Below are positions 36,832 to 48,905 of a stretch of DNA of 64,000 bases, one piece after another. Below the pieces are notes generated by a model, which was not told the origin of the DNA, did no database searches, and worked only from the letters and a program-made list of their open reading frames with translations. Source of the DNA: Castanea sativa (Eukaryota; Streptophyta; Magnoliopsida; Fagales; Fagaceae); the NCBI RefSeq assembly GCF_040712315.1, contig NC_134014.1:39793634-39857633 (forward strand), written 5' to 3'. Position 1 is the first letter of the stretch; every line of letters starts with the position of its first letter. A program made the translations under genes and the position numbers.

Positions 36832-37220
36832 AAGTTTCTCTCCAAACTAGTTTGGAGAGAAATCCTTCAAACTTATCAAATATTTTTATATTGAGTGTGA
36901 AATTTGAAAATCTAACCGTTAGATTGCATGTTCTTATTATATTATTCATGCTTGCAAAATTTCAAGAAAATCAAAAATCAATTGCTATGTCATCAAAAAA
37001 ATGTTAAAATTTCAAGTTTTTGTAATCTAAAATTGTGTATGAAAAATAAGTTCATTGATCAAATAGTAAATAAAATCCGATTTGAACAAAATTTGATATG
37101 CATGTTAAGAACATAAGGGACATGAAATTCAACGGTTAGATTTTCAAAATTCACACTTAAAAAAAAGATATATGATAAGTTTGAAGAGTTTCTCTCTAAA
37201 CTAGTTTGGAAAGAAACTTT
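36832..37220. mobile_element. MITE with palindromic ends, family copy 2
   Basis: The left end is a perfect 28-bp palindrome (36835-36862, centre AAACTAGTTT with arms of TTTCTCTCC). The right end (37188-37217) is an imperfect version with two mismatches. The outer ~100 bp on each side are inverted copies (cttcaaacttatca, gtgtgaa, aatctaaccgtt). The core (tgcaaaatttcaagaaaatc) matches copy 1 at 9223-9540 and a partial copy at the right window edge. It is non-coding. Confidence 0.8.
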
Positions 37221-37869
37221 GTTCAAACATATATGTTGAGGACATCCATTCTCATTAAACTTGATAGAGAAAGTTGGTGAGTGTGAACTGGCACCATGGG
37301 ATCGATCCCCATTGTGGCTTATAATAAGTAATATATAACAAAAAAGAAAGGAAGGATTAGCCTTTGCTGAATCAATCAAAGAGTTGTAATATTATTTTGG
37401 AGGTAATGCTATGATCACAAATTTATTTTATTAAAATTCTTGCTACAATTTGTGAACGTGACATGTTGTGAATGGTGAAATAAAAATAGTGAGTTCACCA
37501 TTTCACTACTCACCACTTGACATGTGAGCAAGTTATAACAAAAGTGGTACCCAAATTTTTTATTTTATTATTTTTATTTTTATTTTGGGGGGGGAGGAGG
37601 GGGGACACTTAGAATTTTCCTCATTCGGGGGTCTGGCTTGGCAGGCGTAGAATCTATCTAGTTAAAGTAGCTAGGTTTTATAAAAGTCAGCATTGAACAA
37701 CAGCAGCAAATATAGGTAAGCAAAAACTGCAAGCAGTAAGTATCCCTTTGGATTGAGAATCCTATTAGCTCACAACAAATAAAACGCTCTCTCACCTTTG
37801 CACTGCTACATTGCCCCCTTAACCCTTTACACAGAGAGAGAGAGTGAGAGACCCACACAACAGAGCCGT

Positions 37870-37870
<1 letters not shown>
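37221..37870 (+). promoter_or_regulatory. Upstream region of the aminotransferase gene
   Basis: Probable promoter. It holds a G-rich run (37587-37603) and, near the gene, a change to higher-complexity sequence. No TATA box or transcription start is assigned with confidence. Confidence 0.4.

Positions 37871-37904
<34 letters not shown>
37871..37904. repeat. (GA)n microsatellite in the 5' leader
   Basis: About 17 GA units ending 8 bp before the ATG of the aminotransferase gene, probably within the 5' UTR. GA-rich leaders are common in plant housekeeping genes. Confidence 0.9.
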
Positions 37905-37909
<5 letters not shown>

Positions 37910-37912
37910 AAA

Positions 37913-40900
37913 ATGGAGAGAAGCGCCGCCTTGGGAGGGCTTCAGCCAAATTACCTCCTATGCCCCTCCCGCCGCAGCCCCTCCTGCCCTCCTCTCAATT
38001 CCTTACCATTACCCTTCGCCGACAAGACACTTTCCTCTCTCACCTTCCAGGTACCCCTTTTCCCTTTCCTCTTTGATTTTATTTGGGGATAATTCAAATT
38101 AATTTTTGTTTTGACTTTATTCATTTATTGCAGCTCCAAAAGCGGTCTCCTCTTGCTTCTCGAAATGTTCAAGCGGCTTCTTCTCTATTCAAGCGTGATG
38201 CTATTTTATCTGATACTTACAGGTACTTTTCTCTACTTTTATTTTTTATTTTTTTATTTCTATTTTATTTTTTAATTTTTGCTCTCTCTATCTAAATTTG
38301 TGGGCTTTGAAACGATTTGTGGTGCAAACATATACATTGTCAGAATAACCCTCTTGTTATTCAAAATGACATAAAATTAAAACTATTTAATTTTTAAATA
38401 TTTACAAAAGTTGCTGACTTTAGTTTTGGGGTTTATCCCAATGTAAATCAAGAATTAAAGGCACCCTTGTGAATTCATCTAACATGTAACAGTTATGAAA
38501 TGATTGAAGTTTAAAAAATTTGCGTATGCTGCTCTATGAGTTGATTTGTTTGTTTGTTTTTTTGGTATATTGATATTTTTTTGTTGAACAACTATAGTGA
38601 AACGGCTGAATTAGTTGACATGGACTGGGACAACCTTGGATTTGCGTTTCTCCCTACTGATTATATGTATATCATGAAATGTGCTCGAGGGGGGGACTTC
38701 TCTAAAGGCGAATTACAGCGTTTTGGGAACATTGAAATGAACCCTTCAGCTGGAGTCTTGAATTATGGGCAGGTTAGAACTTAAACCTTGATGGGCTTAT
38801 CCCATGTTCTTTACTGAATCATATTATATCAGTTTTGGAGTTTTGGGTATAAACTATTAAAGCAAAATGTTTACTGGAATTTCGGAATTCATTTTTTTTA
38901 AAAAATATTTATTATCCTACTATTCATTCTTATGAATTACTTAATTATTTAAAATCTGATGGAACATTTTTTCTTTTATCAGTAAAAAGGTGAAAATTTC
39001 ATTAAACGGAAAAAAAGAGAGGTTGTAGTACATAAGGAGTATACTATGGAGCACTCAAATAGAGAAAAAAGTAAAAACAAGTCGAGAAACATGCTATCTC
39101 GAAAAGACAATAAATTAGAACCCCAGTCAGGGTAAGGAGGGAAAGCATGGTTCCATGTGAATAAGTTCCTGTTAACTGTAATTTATAATAAAAAAGTTCC
39201 TGTTAACTGCGAATTAAGTTGGGGTACTGAGGAATCTTTATCTTCAAAACATGAGAATTCCTCTCTCCAAACAGTCCACATCAAACACGATGGAATCGCA
39301 CTCCAAATTTCCAATCTGTCGTTCTTAACAGGAAGACCAGCCCAACATAACAGCAAAACTAATACCCATCTAGGCAACCGCTACACCCAATTCACACCAA
39401 GAAGACACCATATGAAACCCCATACAGCAATGTAGAATTAAGTGATCGATTGTCTCCCCGACATACATGTGCTACACCAATCAGAAAGAACATGCCCTGT
39501 CTCTTTAAATTATCAGTTGTTAAGAGCTTGTCTTTCAAAGTCACCCACATAAGGAAACCAACCCAAGGTAGAGCTCTCCAAATAGCTCGCCAGGGGAAAG
39601 AGGAAAACCCACTTTTTTGCAAAGCCTGGTAGAAAGTGCTAACTTTAAATCCCTGAGCTTAGACAAACTTCAAGCCATCCTATTCTCTTGATGCTGGAAG
39701 AACTAAACGGAGTACAAATCATCCAAAAATGAATCAAATGATTCCAATTCCCAAGCATATGCATCTCGAATAAAAATTGGGTGCCAATGAAGGGTACCAT
39801 CTACACAGTCAAATAATCAGACACCTTTGCCTTTTTATCTCTTGCAATCAGACACCATAGGTCTATCCATAGGAGCTGAGCACCAACCACCCTATGAAAG
39901 CCCATACTTAGTGGTTTGATTGATGGAATTGAGTGTCACTGGTATATGTGGCAATTTGTTTGCATGCGACTACACTTGCACTGTTATTTGTGTTTACCAA
40001 AGTAGCTAAGGAATTCACTATTAGTTTAGTAAAATAATTAGATTCTCTAATATAATCTCTTCCCGGGACTATTCCAGTAAGCCCTTATACGATGAACAAA
40101 GAGACAGATACTACAGCAAATTTACAAGTGTTTGGTAAATTTTGAATGACCTCTCCACTGTTTTTGGACATGAAACTTGAACTGAAAGAACAAATACAAG
40201 AAGGGATTAGAAGAGTTGGAATGCTTCTATTGATTGAACATTTGGATAATCCAATCTTGGAATAGCTAGATAAACATCAAATTTGTGGATGCTTCATATA
40301 ATCAAATTTATGTTTGTATATTAATGACACTCTATCATCATTCGTCCTTAGTGTCCTAGTTATTTTTCATTGTTGTTTCAGTTGCATCAGTTCTGATGAC
40401 ATCCCCCCCCCCCCCCCCCCACTGCCCCAAAATCTTTCTCGCTTTTGTCATTAGGGATTATTTGAAGGTTTGAAGGCCTATAGGAAAAAAGATGGTAATA
40501 TTCTACTTTTTCGTCCGGAGGAAAATGCAATGCGGATGAGGCAGGGTGCAGAGCGGATGTGCATGCCATCACCAACAGTTGAACAATTTGTGGAAGCTGT
40601 AAAGGCCACTGTTTTAGCAAACAAACGATGGGTAAAATACTACCTAAATCTTGCAGTATATCCTTTTTGTTAATAATTGGCAGTACATGTCAGATTGGTA
40701 AGTATTTAATGTCTCATTTTCAGGTTCCACCTCCAGGTAAAGGTTCCTTGTACATCAGGCCATTGCTAATGGGGAGTGGAGCTGTTCTTGGCCTTGCACC
40801 TGCTCCAGAGTATACCTTTCTGATTTATGTGTCACCTGTTGGCAACTATTTTAAGGTTTGTAATCTTTAGGTGCATATTGATATCAACCTGATTTTGTTG

Positions 40901-43900
40901 CCACTTCACAATATTGTTATCACTTTTATTTCGATGTCTTATCCCTTGTTTTTCTTCATTACTTTCTTTTGGGATGCATAATATTGTTAAATATATAATA
41001 TGAATAATTTTGAGATACTTTACGCCAATGAGCTCTAGCTCAAACGGAACTTCCTCCCTTATAAGATCAAGGTTGTGACTGAGGTCTTGGGTTCAAAACT
41101 CATCGGTTGTTTGTGTACAACTACAACAAGCTTTGATCCCAATTTCTTGGGGTCAGCTATGGATCCTCAACAAATTAGTTAGGGTTTGGCACATGTTTTC
41201 TTTTCTTCCATTCTACTATATCTGAAGTCATATCGGTTGTTGTGAAACTTACCAATAAAAAAAGAAAGACAGTTTGATACTTACTAATTATGCCTTTCTT
41301 GCACTGTGTACTATAATTAATTTGATGTTGTGCGTGGAAATTCTTATAAAATGTTGCCAATAATGAGTCATAGCAGTGAATTCTATGACAAATTATTGTC
41401 CAACTCTTTTTGCATTTTAGGGAATGGAATATGAGAACATTTTCTGAGATGATCCATATATCTGCACAAACATAACATGATTGAATAATAGATGGTGAAT
41501 ATTAGTTAATGCTTCTTTTTTTGATACATTAAGTTGGGATGGGGGATTGAACCCTTTACATCACTGTTGGAGTTGGCAGGAGGTGCCAACTGAATCAATG
41601 GGTCATTGGTTAATACTTTCAAGGATATGGTTTATCAGTTTGATTTTTACTTTCTTCAAAACTATCAATGACCTGTCAATAGGTTGACTTATTTGTACAA
41701 GTAACTAGGATACCAATTTATGTCCATTTCTCACTGGCCAGTTGATCATATTGGAAGCTTGTGGCCAGAGAAAGATAAGTGAGGTGACCAATGAATTGCA
41801 AAATTGTCTACGATGCATCTCTTGGTCCTTTTATATGGCAAAAGAGTTAAGTAGTTAAGCATAATGATTTTTGGGATTGTATCATTTCACAGTTGACATG
41901 ACATTCCTTGCCTTGAAAGAATTCACACGTGGTCACCAGCGTCCCCAAAAAAAGGGGAGATCCGCTGCTTACTGCTCACGGAAACATCCAACCTATACTA
42001 TAGTCAAGTCACCCGCGTATCTTTCTGATCTCCTTTAAGCCTTCTGGATTGTTTTCATTTTTCAAGTAGTCTAATTGCTAGTGCATATCCCCACCGGCAA
42101 AATTGTTTAGGGATGAACTTTTGTTAAAAATTTTATATAACCATATGCTTCTATTTGTCAGCATTTTTCTTTAATTAACATAAATTATCTTTGGACAAAA
42201 TGGCTACTCCTCCCATAAAAAATGATTGAAGGGTGATTGCACGTCAATCCCTTATGGCTGTGGGAGTTGCTTTAACATATTAAAAAAAAAAAAATAAAAA
42301 ATATTCTTCAATTTCAAATTATTCGTTCCTTGTCAAGTGGTGCTAATATCAAAATTTTGCCAAGCTATTTCATTTCTCAGTTTTTGTTAAAACAGAGCTA
42401 TGGAGTTGAAAACATGTTTCATTTTAATTTGAATTTGAAATATGGTGATTTCTGTTGCTAGGTATAGGGTCTAAGGGGATAACACTCCTAGGATTTGAAC
42501 CCAAGCTCTCCCCATAGGGATTTGAAATGGGTGATTATAACTTGCAAGTACTTTCTGGCAACTAGGGGCCATGGGAGATGGGACTATCACTTTCTGTTCT
42601 ACTGCTTATGCAAGAGAATCAATTATTTGTAGTAGTTTTTTGCTTTATTTGTTTGTGCATGATTTTCTATGTTTCTTGATCTTGGTGATCATATTTGATT
42701 TCTTCCCTTATGTAGAGATGATGTCTTAATGTTTTGGTTCGTTCCCATCCTGCAGTCACTGGATGTAATATCTTTTATCTGTCTGATGCCAGGAAGGTGT
42801 GGCACCAATCCATCTGGTTGTTGAGCATGAATTGCACCGTGCAACTCCTGGTGGTACTGGGGGTGTAAAGACCATAGGGAACTATGCTGCAGTAAGTTGG
42901 CCTTGCTTTGATTGTTATATGTTTATATCTATGCAGGGGGGCAAATCCCGTAAAGGGTTAAATGGCTGTATGGTTTCAAACTGTAGCTGTCTTATTTTCA
43001 TCACTATTTTCTGTAATTGTATTATTCATTACACCTTTTCTCTTTGTAAGAACAAGGTGGGAGGTGAGGTTATGACGTAGGACAGATTGGAGTGGATCTG
43101 TTGACATGTATTTGTGGTGATTTTAGGGTTAGGAGAATTCTTTTTGGGATTCTATGGTTTAGAACTTTAGAAGAAGAAGGGTTAGGGCTTAACTGCTTAA
43201 GCATGAATTTAGGGTTTGGTAGGTAAATGAAAATAGTTGATTTAAAATTACAAAAGAGGTGGGGAGGAACTGAAATTGAATTTTTCCTCATGTTATTAAC
43301 TATAGCGTAAAGAATGCATGTGAATAGTAGTTTAAAGTGTGGCCAATGAGCTCTAACTCAACTGGCACACTACTCCCCTTATAAGCTTTTGATGAAGGGT
43401 GAGGTCTGTGAACAGCATTGTGAATAATGGAGTGCTAAAGAAGAATAGAATGGGATAAAAGAACGTACCAAGGGCAACATGCCTTAATATTCATAATACT
43501 TAATTTTTCTATTAAGTATTAATTATCTCTCTTTTTACTTGAGTACATTATATAAATTATAGATTTTAACTTTTTCCAAGTTGGTTTATAACTCCTACTT
43601 TGATTAGGAAACAAACTCTTAATTGAATTGGACCAAAGCCGACAAATGAAAGTCCATAAATTAAACAAGACTTCCCTATTAATACAATAGAACCCAAGGC
43701 TCAAAACTATGACCCACAACTGACAATTACAGAATTAAGAAAATACCTTAGCCTCTAGAAAAACCAAATAATAAATAAAATAAAATATTGAACTAATTAT
43801 CTACCATGGACATTTTTTTTCTTGGGCTTTGCCGTAATCTTAGCCTTCTAGAGAGGATATTTTTTCTCTTCCCATCAAATGGTTTTGCCATCAAGTTGTG

Positions 43901-45904
43901 GGTTCAAAACCCACTGGGTGCATGTGTCACCTGGATTAAAAAAAATGCATCAAGGTTCCAGAAGCAGTATCTATGTCAATTTAGGTGTAATAATTCTTTT
44001 GGTTTAAAGCTATGATTTGAAGAAGGCTTTTTTGTGCATAGAAATGGGCACATGAAAATTATGGGTTTTCTTTTAATTTGAGCATTTTGATTGAACTCAA
44101 CCAGGTGCCAGCCATTTGTGGGCAGCATGCTGCCTGAATTTCCCATTACCAGACAGTATTTGTTTGGTTTATGGAACTCAGGCAATTTTTAGTGGCTAAA
44201 TTATCTCTTTTCATTAAAATATTTTTCTAGGTTCTGAAGGCTCAATCTGCTGCAAAAGCCAGAGGTTATTCTGATGTGCTATACCTTGATTGTGTCGACA
44301 AAAGATATCTAGAGGAGGTTTCATCTTGCAACATTTTTGTTGTGAAGGTATAATGATCGATGACTTAGCAGGTCTTTATTGTACCTTTTATGATTATGAT
44401 TTGTTTCATTAAATATCAACTCCCAGTTGCAGAATTATGCATCTATATTATCTTTGTTATTTTTCTTTAAATGCTATACACCCTATTGTATAGACAAGCA
44501 ACTGCAAGACTAATATCATTTCCAATCATCTGAACTGTGAAGAAGAACCATGTCTTTAAGGGCAGTTACAGCTAATATATTCTCATTTTCATGTGCTCTT
44601 AGGATAATGTTATCTCCACTCCTGCAATAAAAGGGACAATTCTACCAGGCATTACAAGAAAGAGCATAATTGATGTTGCTCGTAACCAAGGGTTTCAGGT
44701 ATTCAGTAAGTAGTGATGGATGTTGATGAGCATGTGATTGAAAGACATAATTTATTCATCACTCATTTGTTATTTAGCTTGTCAATATTCTTTACTGACT
44801 GTACATGCCAAAACAATGCTACTTATTTTGTACTACTATTATTTATTAAAAGGAGGGGTAAGAATTCTTGGTATGTACCACATTTTTAGATGGCATACAT
44901 CCTGTTTGGGGCACTGAGCTCTTTGACTGACCAATTTAATCATTGTGTCATCCTTGGTTTTGATCCCCATGTGATCCCCCAACTACCTCAGTTGTTTGAC
45001 CTCCCATACTTCTCCATATTTTGCATAAATTACACACCTCTAAAGCCGTTCCCTTTCAACTCCAAAATCTCTATAACCATGTCCTGGAAGGGCTTGATTA
45101 CATGCTCTGTTTAGGAATTTACATGTTATATATATGGTAAAGTTCGAGCCTTTATTTTTACCCTTGGGATAACTTTAGCTCCACTCCAAGTATTTGTCAG
45201 TGTTCTTTATCTATGCATACTGGTGGAATAATTTCGATGCTGACATGACTTGGACCTCTAAAAGGGATATCTTAATTAGTTGTTGGTCGTCATTATTTGT
45301 TACATAACTTAAACCAACTTACCAGAATCACTGATATCTTGCTGAATTCTGAAACTGCTGCATTAGTCCTTCAGTGCCACAATTTATGGCTTTTCTGAGT
45401 TTCTCTACTAGCTAGATTACAATAATGGGTTCTTAAAATAACTTGCAGGTAGAGGAACGCCTTGTAGCAGTAGATGAATTGCTTGATGCTGATGAAGTAT
45501 TTTGTACAGGAACAGCTGTGGTTGTTTCACCAGTGGGCAGCATTACATATTTGGGCAAAAGGTACTCATATAATAATGAAAGTTTGACCACCATTTTCAA
45601 TAAATTCTTGGCCTGGTCAGACTTAGATCACCGGGACAATAATTTCGTTCCAATATAAGCTTGTGCAAATATTTGATTGTGGAAATAGCAAACATTTTGA
45701 TGAAAGTGACTTATTGTAACATGATCAAATCAATCGTAGAGAAATAATGAATATTATTCTCATACTTGTAATCTTTTCTTTGTCAGGGTATCATATAAAA
45801 ATGAAGGTATAGGTGAAGTGTCGCAGCAACTCTACTCTGTGCTGACCAGACTACAGATGGGACTCATAGAAGACAAGATGGATTGGACTGTTGAGCTGAG
45901 GTAG
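37913..45904 (+). CDS. BCAT: Branched-chain amino-acid aminotransferase, plastid type
   Basis: A PLP enzyme (fold type IV) that interconverts leucine, isoleucine and valine with their 2-oxo acids. Exons: 37913-38050, 38134-38222, 38598-38772, 40455-40631, 40724-40855, 42793-42891, 44231-44347, 44603-44698, 45449-45561 and 45787-45904. All introns are GT-AG; 1254 nt give 417 aa. The first ~75 residues are rich in S, R, L and P with few acids, like a chloroplast transit peptide. The mature part has [31 protein letters not shown] (from residue 203), [13 protein letters not shown] with the PLP lysine at about residue 263, EVSSCNIF and GTILPGITR. The end DWTVEL is typical. Family length is about 380-420. 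The numbered Arabidopsis member (2, 3 or 5) cannot be told from sequence alone. Introns 3 and 5 hold LINE and SINE remnants. Confidence 0.95.
38965..39905 (-). mobile_element. LINE 3' fragment (zf-RVT region) in an intron of BCAT
   Basis: On the reverse strand two frames read [28 protein letters not shown] and CRGDN (39392-39622), then [20 protein letters not shown] and [10 protein letters not shown] (39183-39377). These are the hallmarks of the zinc-finger C-terminus of plant L1-type ORF2. Upstream remnants ([16 protein letters not shown] type) extend to about 39860. It is broken by frameshifts and inserted antisense to the gene in intron 3. Confidence 0.85.
40403..40420. repeat. C18 homopolymer in a BCAT intron
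   Basis: Eighteen consecutive C close to the acceptor of exon 4. Length is unreliable in most sequencing. Confidence 0.9.
41026..41245 (+). repeat. tRNA-derived SINE-like element
   Basis: A head with a box A-like phrase (tgagctctagctcaaacgg) and a box B-like phrase (gggttcaaaactc) about 50 bp apart is followed by acaactacaacaagctttga and ttggggtcagctatggatcc. The tail ends tctgaagtcatat. The tail matches 19252-19395 and the head matches 43342-43412. It lies in intron 5 of BCAT. Confidence 0.7.
43342..43412 (+). repeat. SINE-like head fragment
   Basis: gccaatgagctctaactcaa, then ccccttataag and gggtgaggtctg, repeats the head of the element at 41026. The tail is missing. It lies in intron 6 of BCAT. 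Confidence 0.55.
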
Positions 45905-48144
45905 GTGTTTTCTGATGAACATATCTAGTTTATGACCTGTATACTATAGAGGGCAGAATTGTCAAGTTTGCTTTGGTACCAAGTGATATTTGGAATGTTA
46001 TTCACTATGGAGTTGTTTCTCAGTTATTCTAATGTGCGATCATGACTGCTGAAAGTGCCTCAAAATGTTCATTCATTTAATTTTCGTATGTGATTTTTTT
46101 CCTCAATTCTGCTCGGAAGCATATGAAAATTTTGAAGAAGAAGAGCAACATATTTTTAAGGGCTGCAGTGGACCTCATATCTGGTTTAAAATGCCACACC
46201 TACTCACTATAAGACATGATAGAACTATGAAGGAACTTTCTACTTTTCTGCAAATCTACCACAAAAATATATCTTAAACCAATGGATCTAAATGAGACTT
46301 TTGAATGATACTAGCATGTAAAATATAGTGGACTAACCTTACTCATTATGTTTTTCTTTTTACAAGATGAGATGTTCATAAGTAAGGGCAGCTTGCCATG
46401 CAAAATCAGAACAAAGGACTGGCTTTGCTATTATTGGAGCTCGGCAGCTCGTTAGCTTGCTAAAAATATTATTGTGTGCAAGTCGATCTTGTTTGCTAGG
46501 TTGTTAACAGGGGAAACAGATGTGGTACTTCGTTGTTTTTTATCTTTCTTATTCTGTCATGGGTATTTTCAGTATTTCTCTTTTGATAGAAAATTGTTGT
46601 GGGAGCCTTGTTGCAAAAACTTTGAACCTTGCTTCAGTGCAAACTGTCATTTTGTTTAAGCATTTTCTATTAATGTCATCATGTGTAATGGGTTTATGGT
46701 TAGGAATTGAAATGTTTTTGTAGTGTTGGGTTTAATTTGAAATCATCCTTAAATTATCGGGTTTACATTGTAATTTATCCAAGTTAATATTATGTAGCGT
46801 TTCAGCTGCATTGTGGAAGCCAAGATTAGGTTAAAAACAAATATGCTTGAAAATCTGAGTAATAAATCTTTGCATCTCTCTCTCAAAATCTGTCTGGGTT
46901 AATGAGAAAAATTCGAGTGACGAGAAAATCTGTTGGACAAAGCCGTTGTCACATTTACCCAACAACCGATCCCTGAGGTGGGACCCCTTTGAACAGGGGG
47001 AACATTCTTGCTTGTCAAAACCAGGTTACCTTAAATCCTAAGGCTGTTTACACGTTGAATCAGGCAAAAAATTTGATGCAAATTTGTAGCTTCGAGAAGC
47101 CTTTGACCCCTAACCAGAAAGCCAGCTTCTTCACTACATATTGGTAAGTTTTCTTTGGCCGTTCGGTTTATGTAATTAAGATTTGGTGTCACATTAAATC
47201 TTATGTTTTCTTTATGTTTTCTAAAAAATGAATTATTTTTTCAAAAAGTATTTTCTGAAAAACTATCTAATTTTATTCTTGTCTTGGTAGCAAACTTGAA
47301 AATAAACTAGAAAACTATATCTTGGTTTCCTTTGTTTTGCGCAATGAGAGATGGAGTTATGTTTCCAAAAGTTTTAGCGGAAAACCTCCTCTAAAAAACA
47401 AATAATAATTTTAATAGGGTTTTAAATTAGCCATGGATAGTTTTGATTCATTTTTTTAATGCTACCAACAATAGGGAAACACACAAAATTATTTTCGCAT
47501 AAGATTTTTCATCAAAACGAACAAGATCTGCAACCACTCCTATTGCTTTCTGGAGGTTTGAGCTTTGAGTAGTATAAGACTATAAGTTGAGCTTGCCTCT
47601 CCATAAGGCTTGATTAATATGGGTACGGGAAGTATTCTGCCCAATGGTTGAGGAGGTAAATAGCAATTATATTCGCCCAAAGGTTCTCACAATAGTGTAA
47701 ATAATCCAATTGATAAAGTAAGAATGACAAGCTAACATAGAAAACGTAGCGAGGAAAAAGGTCATGATAAATTCTCACGTTGCTGATAAATCATCCTTGC
47801 TAGCGTCAAGCTATAGAAACAATCTAGGATAAAATAAAAAATGCACAACGTTTTCACTTCCACAAGCCATAAACCTTTAAAGATACATGAAAGACATTAA
47901 AGCCTAGGCAAGGATCATCATGTACTGCAGGATTGAAGAAGGCCTAATCGTAGCAAAATTACCAACATTAAACATGGATTACCAATTACATGATCAAAAT
48001 CACCACTCTTTTATTTTTTAAGAGAGGTAAGAAAAATCACCACCCTAAACAGTAGAAAAGCAAACCTGAGGCTATCACCTCCCACATGCATTTTAGTTTA
48101 AATTATGGTCAATTAAGTTTTTACAATAAGACAAAGCCAAGATC
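45905..48144. other. BCAT 3' UTR and intergenic DNA
   Basis: The first part is likely 3' UTR. Frames at 46065-46277 and 46474-46723 are short, overlap each other in different phases and have no recognised content. No repeat boundary was found here. Confidence 0.5.
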
Positions 48145-48479
48145 TGATGCAGCGTGGGCGTGTAGAAGCAAAATATGTAACACACAATTACTACAACTCT
48201 TCCATGAAACTTAAATTGTTTTTCCTTTCTCCAGTAGGTTTATTATTTCTTTTCCTAAAAGAAGTAAGAGAAATTCTATTCCTATAAATACTCTTTATAG
48301 AGTGGTTGATTATTGTTATGCATTGATTAATAAAAGTTTGTTAGAGATGTTTTCTCTATTATTTTGCCTACTAGCCTAGTGTTCTTGTAGAGCTTAGGTT
48401 TCGTGGAAAAGTTGTAGTAATTGTGTTACAAATTCTGCTTCTACACGCCCAGGCTGCATTAGGTGGTATCAGAACCCGG
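48145..48479 (+). mobile_element. LTR plus primer-binding site of a truncated retrotransposon
   Basis: The segment 48145-48458 starts TGATGCAGCGTGGGCG and ends CGCCCAGGCTGCA, followed five bases later by tggtatcagaacc, a tRNA-Met-type primer-binding site. Unusually, its outer ~55 bp form an inverted repeat: gcgtgtagaagcaaaatatg and acacaattactacaact at the left are repeated inverted at the right. No second LTR or coding region follows, so this is a remnant or solo-type copy. Confidence 0.65.
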
Positions 48480-48905
48480 TTAGGTTCCTACCATGGCACA
48501 AAGAAAAACAATTAAAATCCTAATGCAACTAGAAAAAAGAAAACAACATAAAATATTAATATATTTTATTCTCCTTAACCAATCTGCAAGGTACCTATCA
48601 AAGAACATGCTTCTTCGATCTATCCATAATAAAGTACAGCTACGGTTACATGCACATTATGTCGTTCCTGCGATTACAAGACAACGATTACAAGACAACA
48701 GTTGTATAGTATTCAATATACAGAGCCACCAAAAGCACTTCCATTACAGCGAAGTTGAGAACATTTACATAGTTACATCTTACATGTTGCATTATTGTAT
48801 TTACAGTCAGTGGCATATCATACAGCAAAAGGAAGTCTAGTTCCATTTCTATTTACAGTCAGTCACATTTCATACAAAGCAAAAGGAAGTTTAGTTACAT
48901 TTCTG
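48480..48905. other. Intergenic, probable 3' side of the NO VEIN-like locus
   Basis: A 115-codon frame at 48493-48840 starts just after the primer-binding site but has no gag-like content. The part next to 48905 contains a repeated phrase (ttacagtcagt with catac and agcaaaaggaagt, twice, near 48800-48890) and is probably 3' UTR. Confidence 0.45.

Noticed and set aside
37844..37912. In-frame N-terminal extension of the aminotransferase (RERERE)
   Set aside because: It is the (GA)n leader, has no ATG, and the downstream ATG gives a normal transit peptide.
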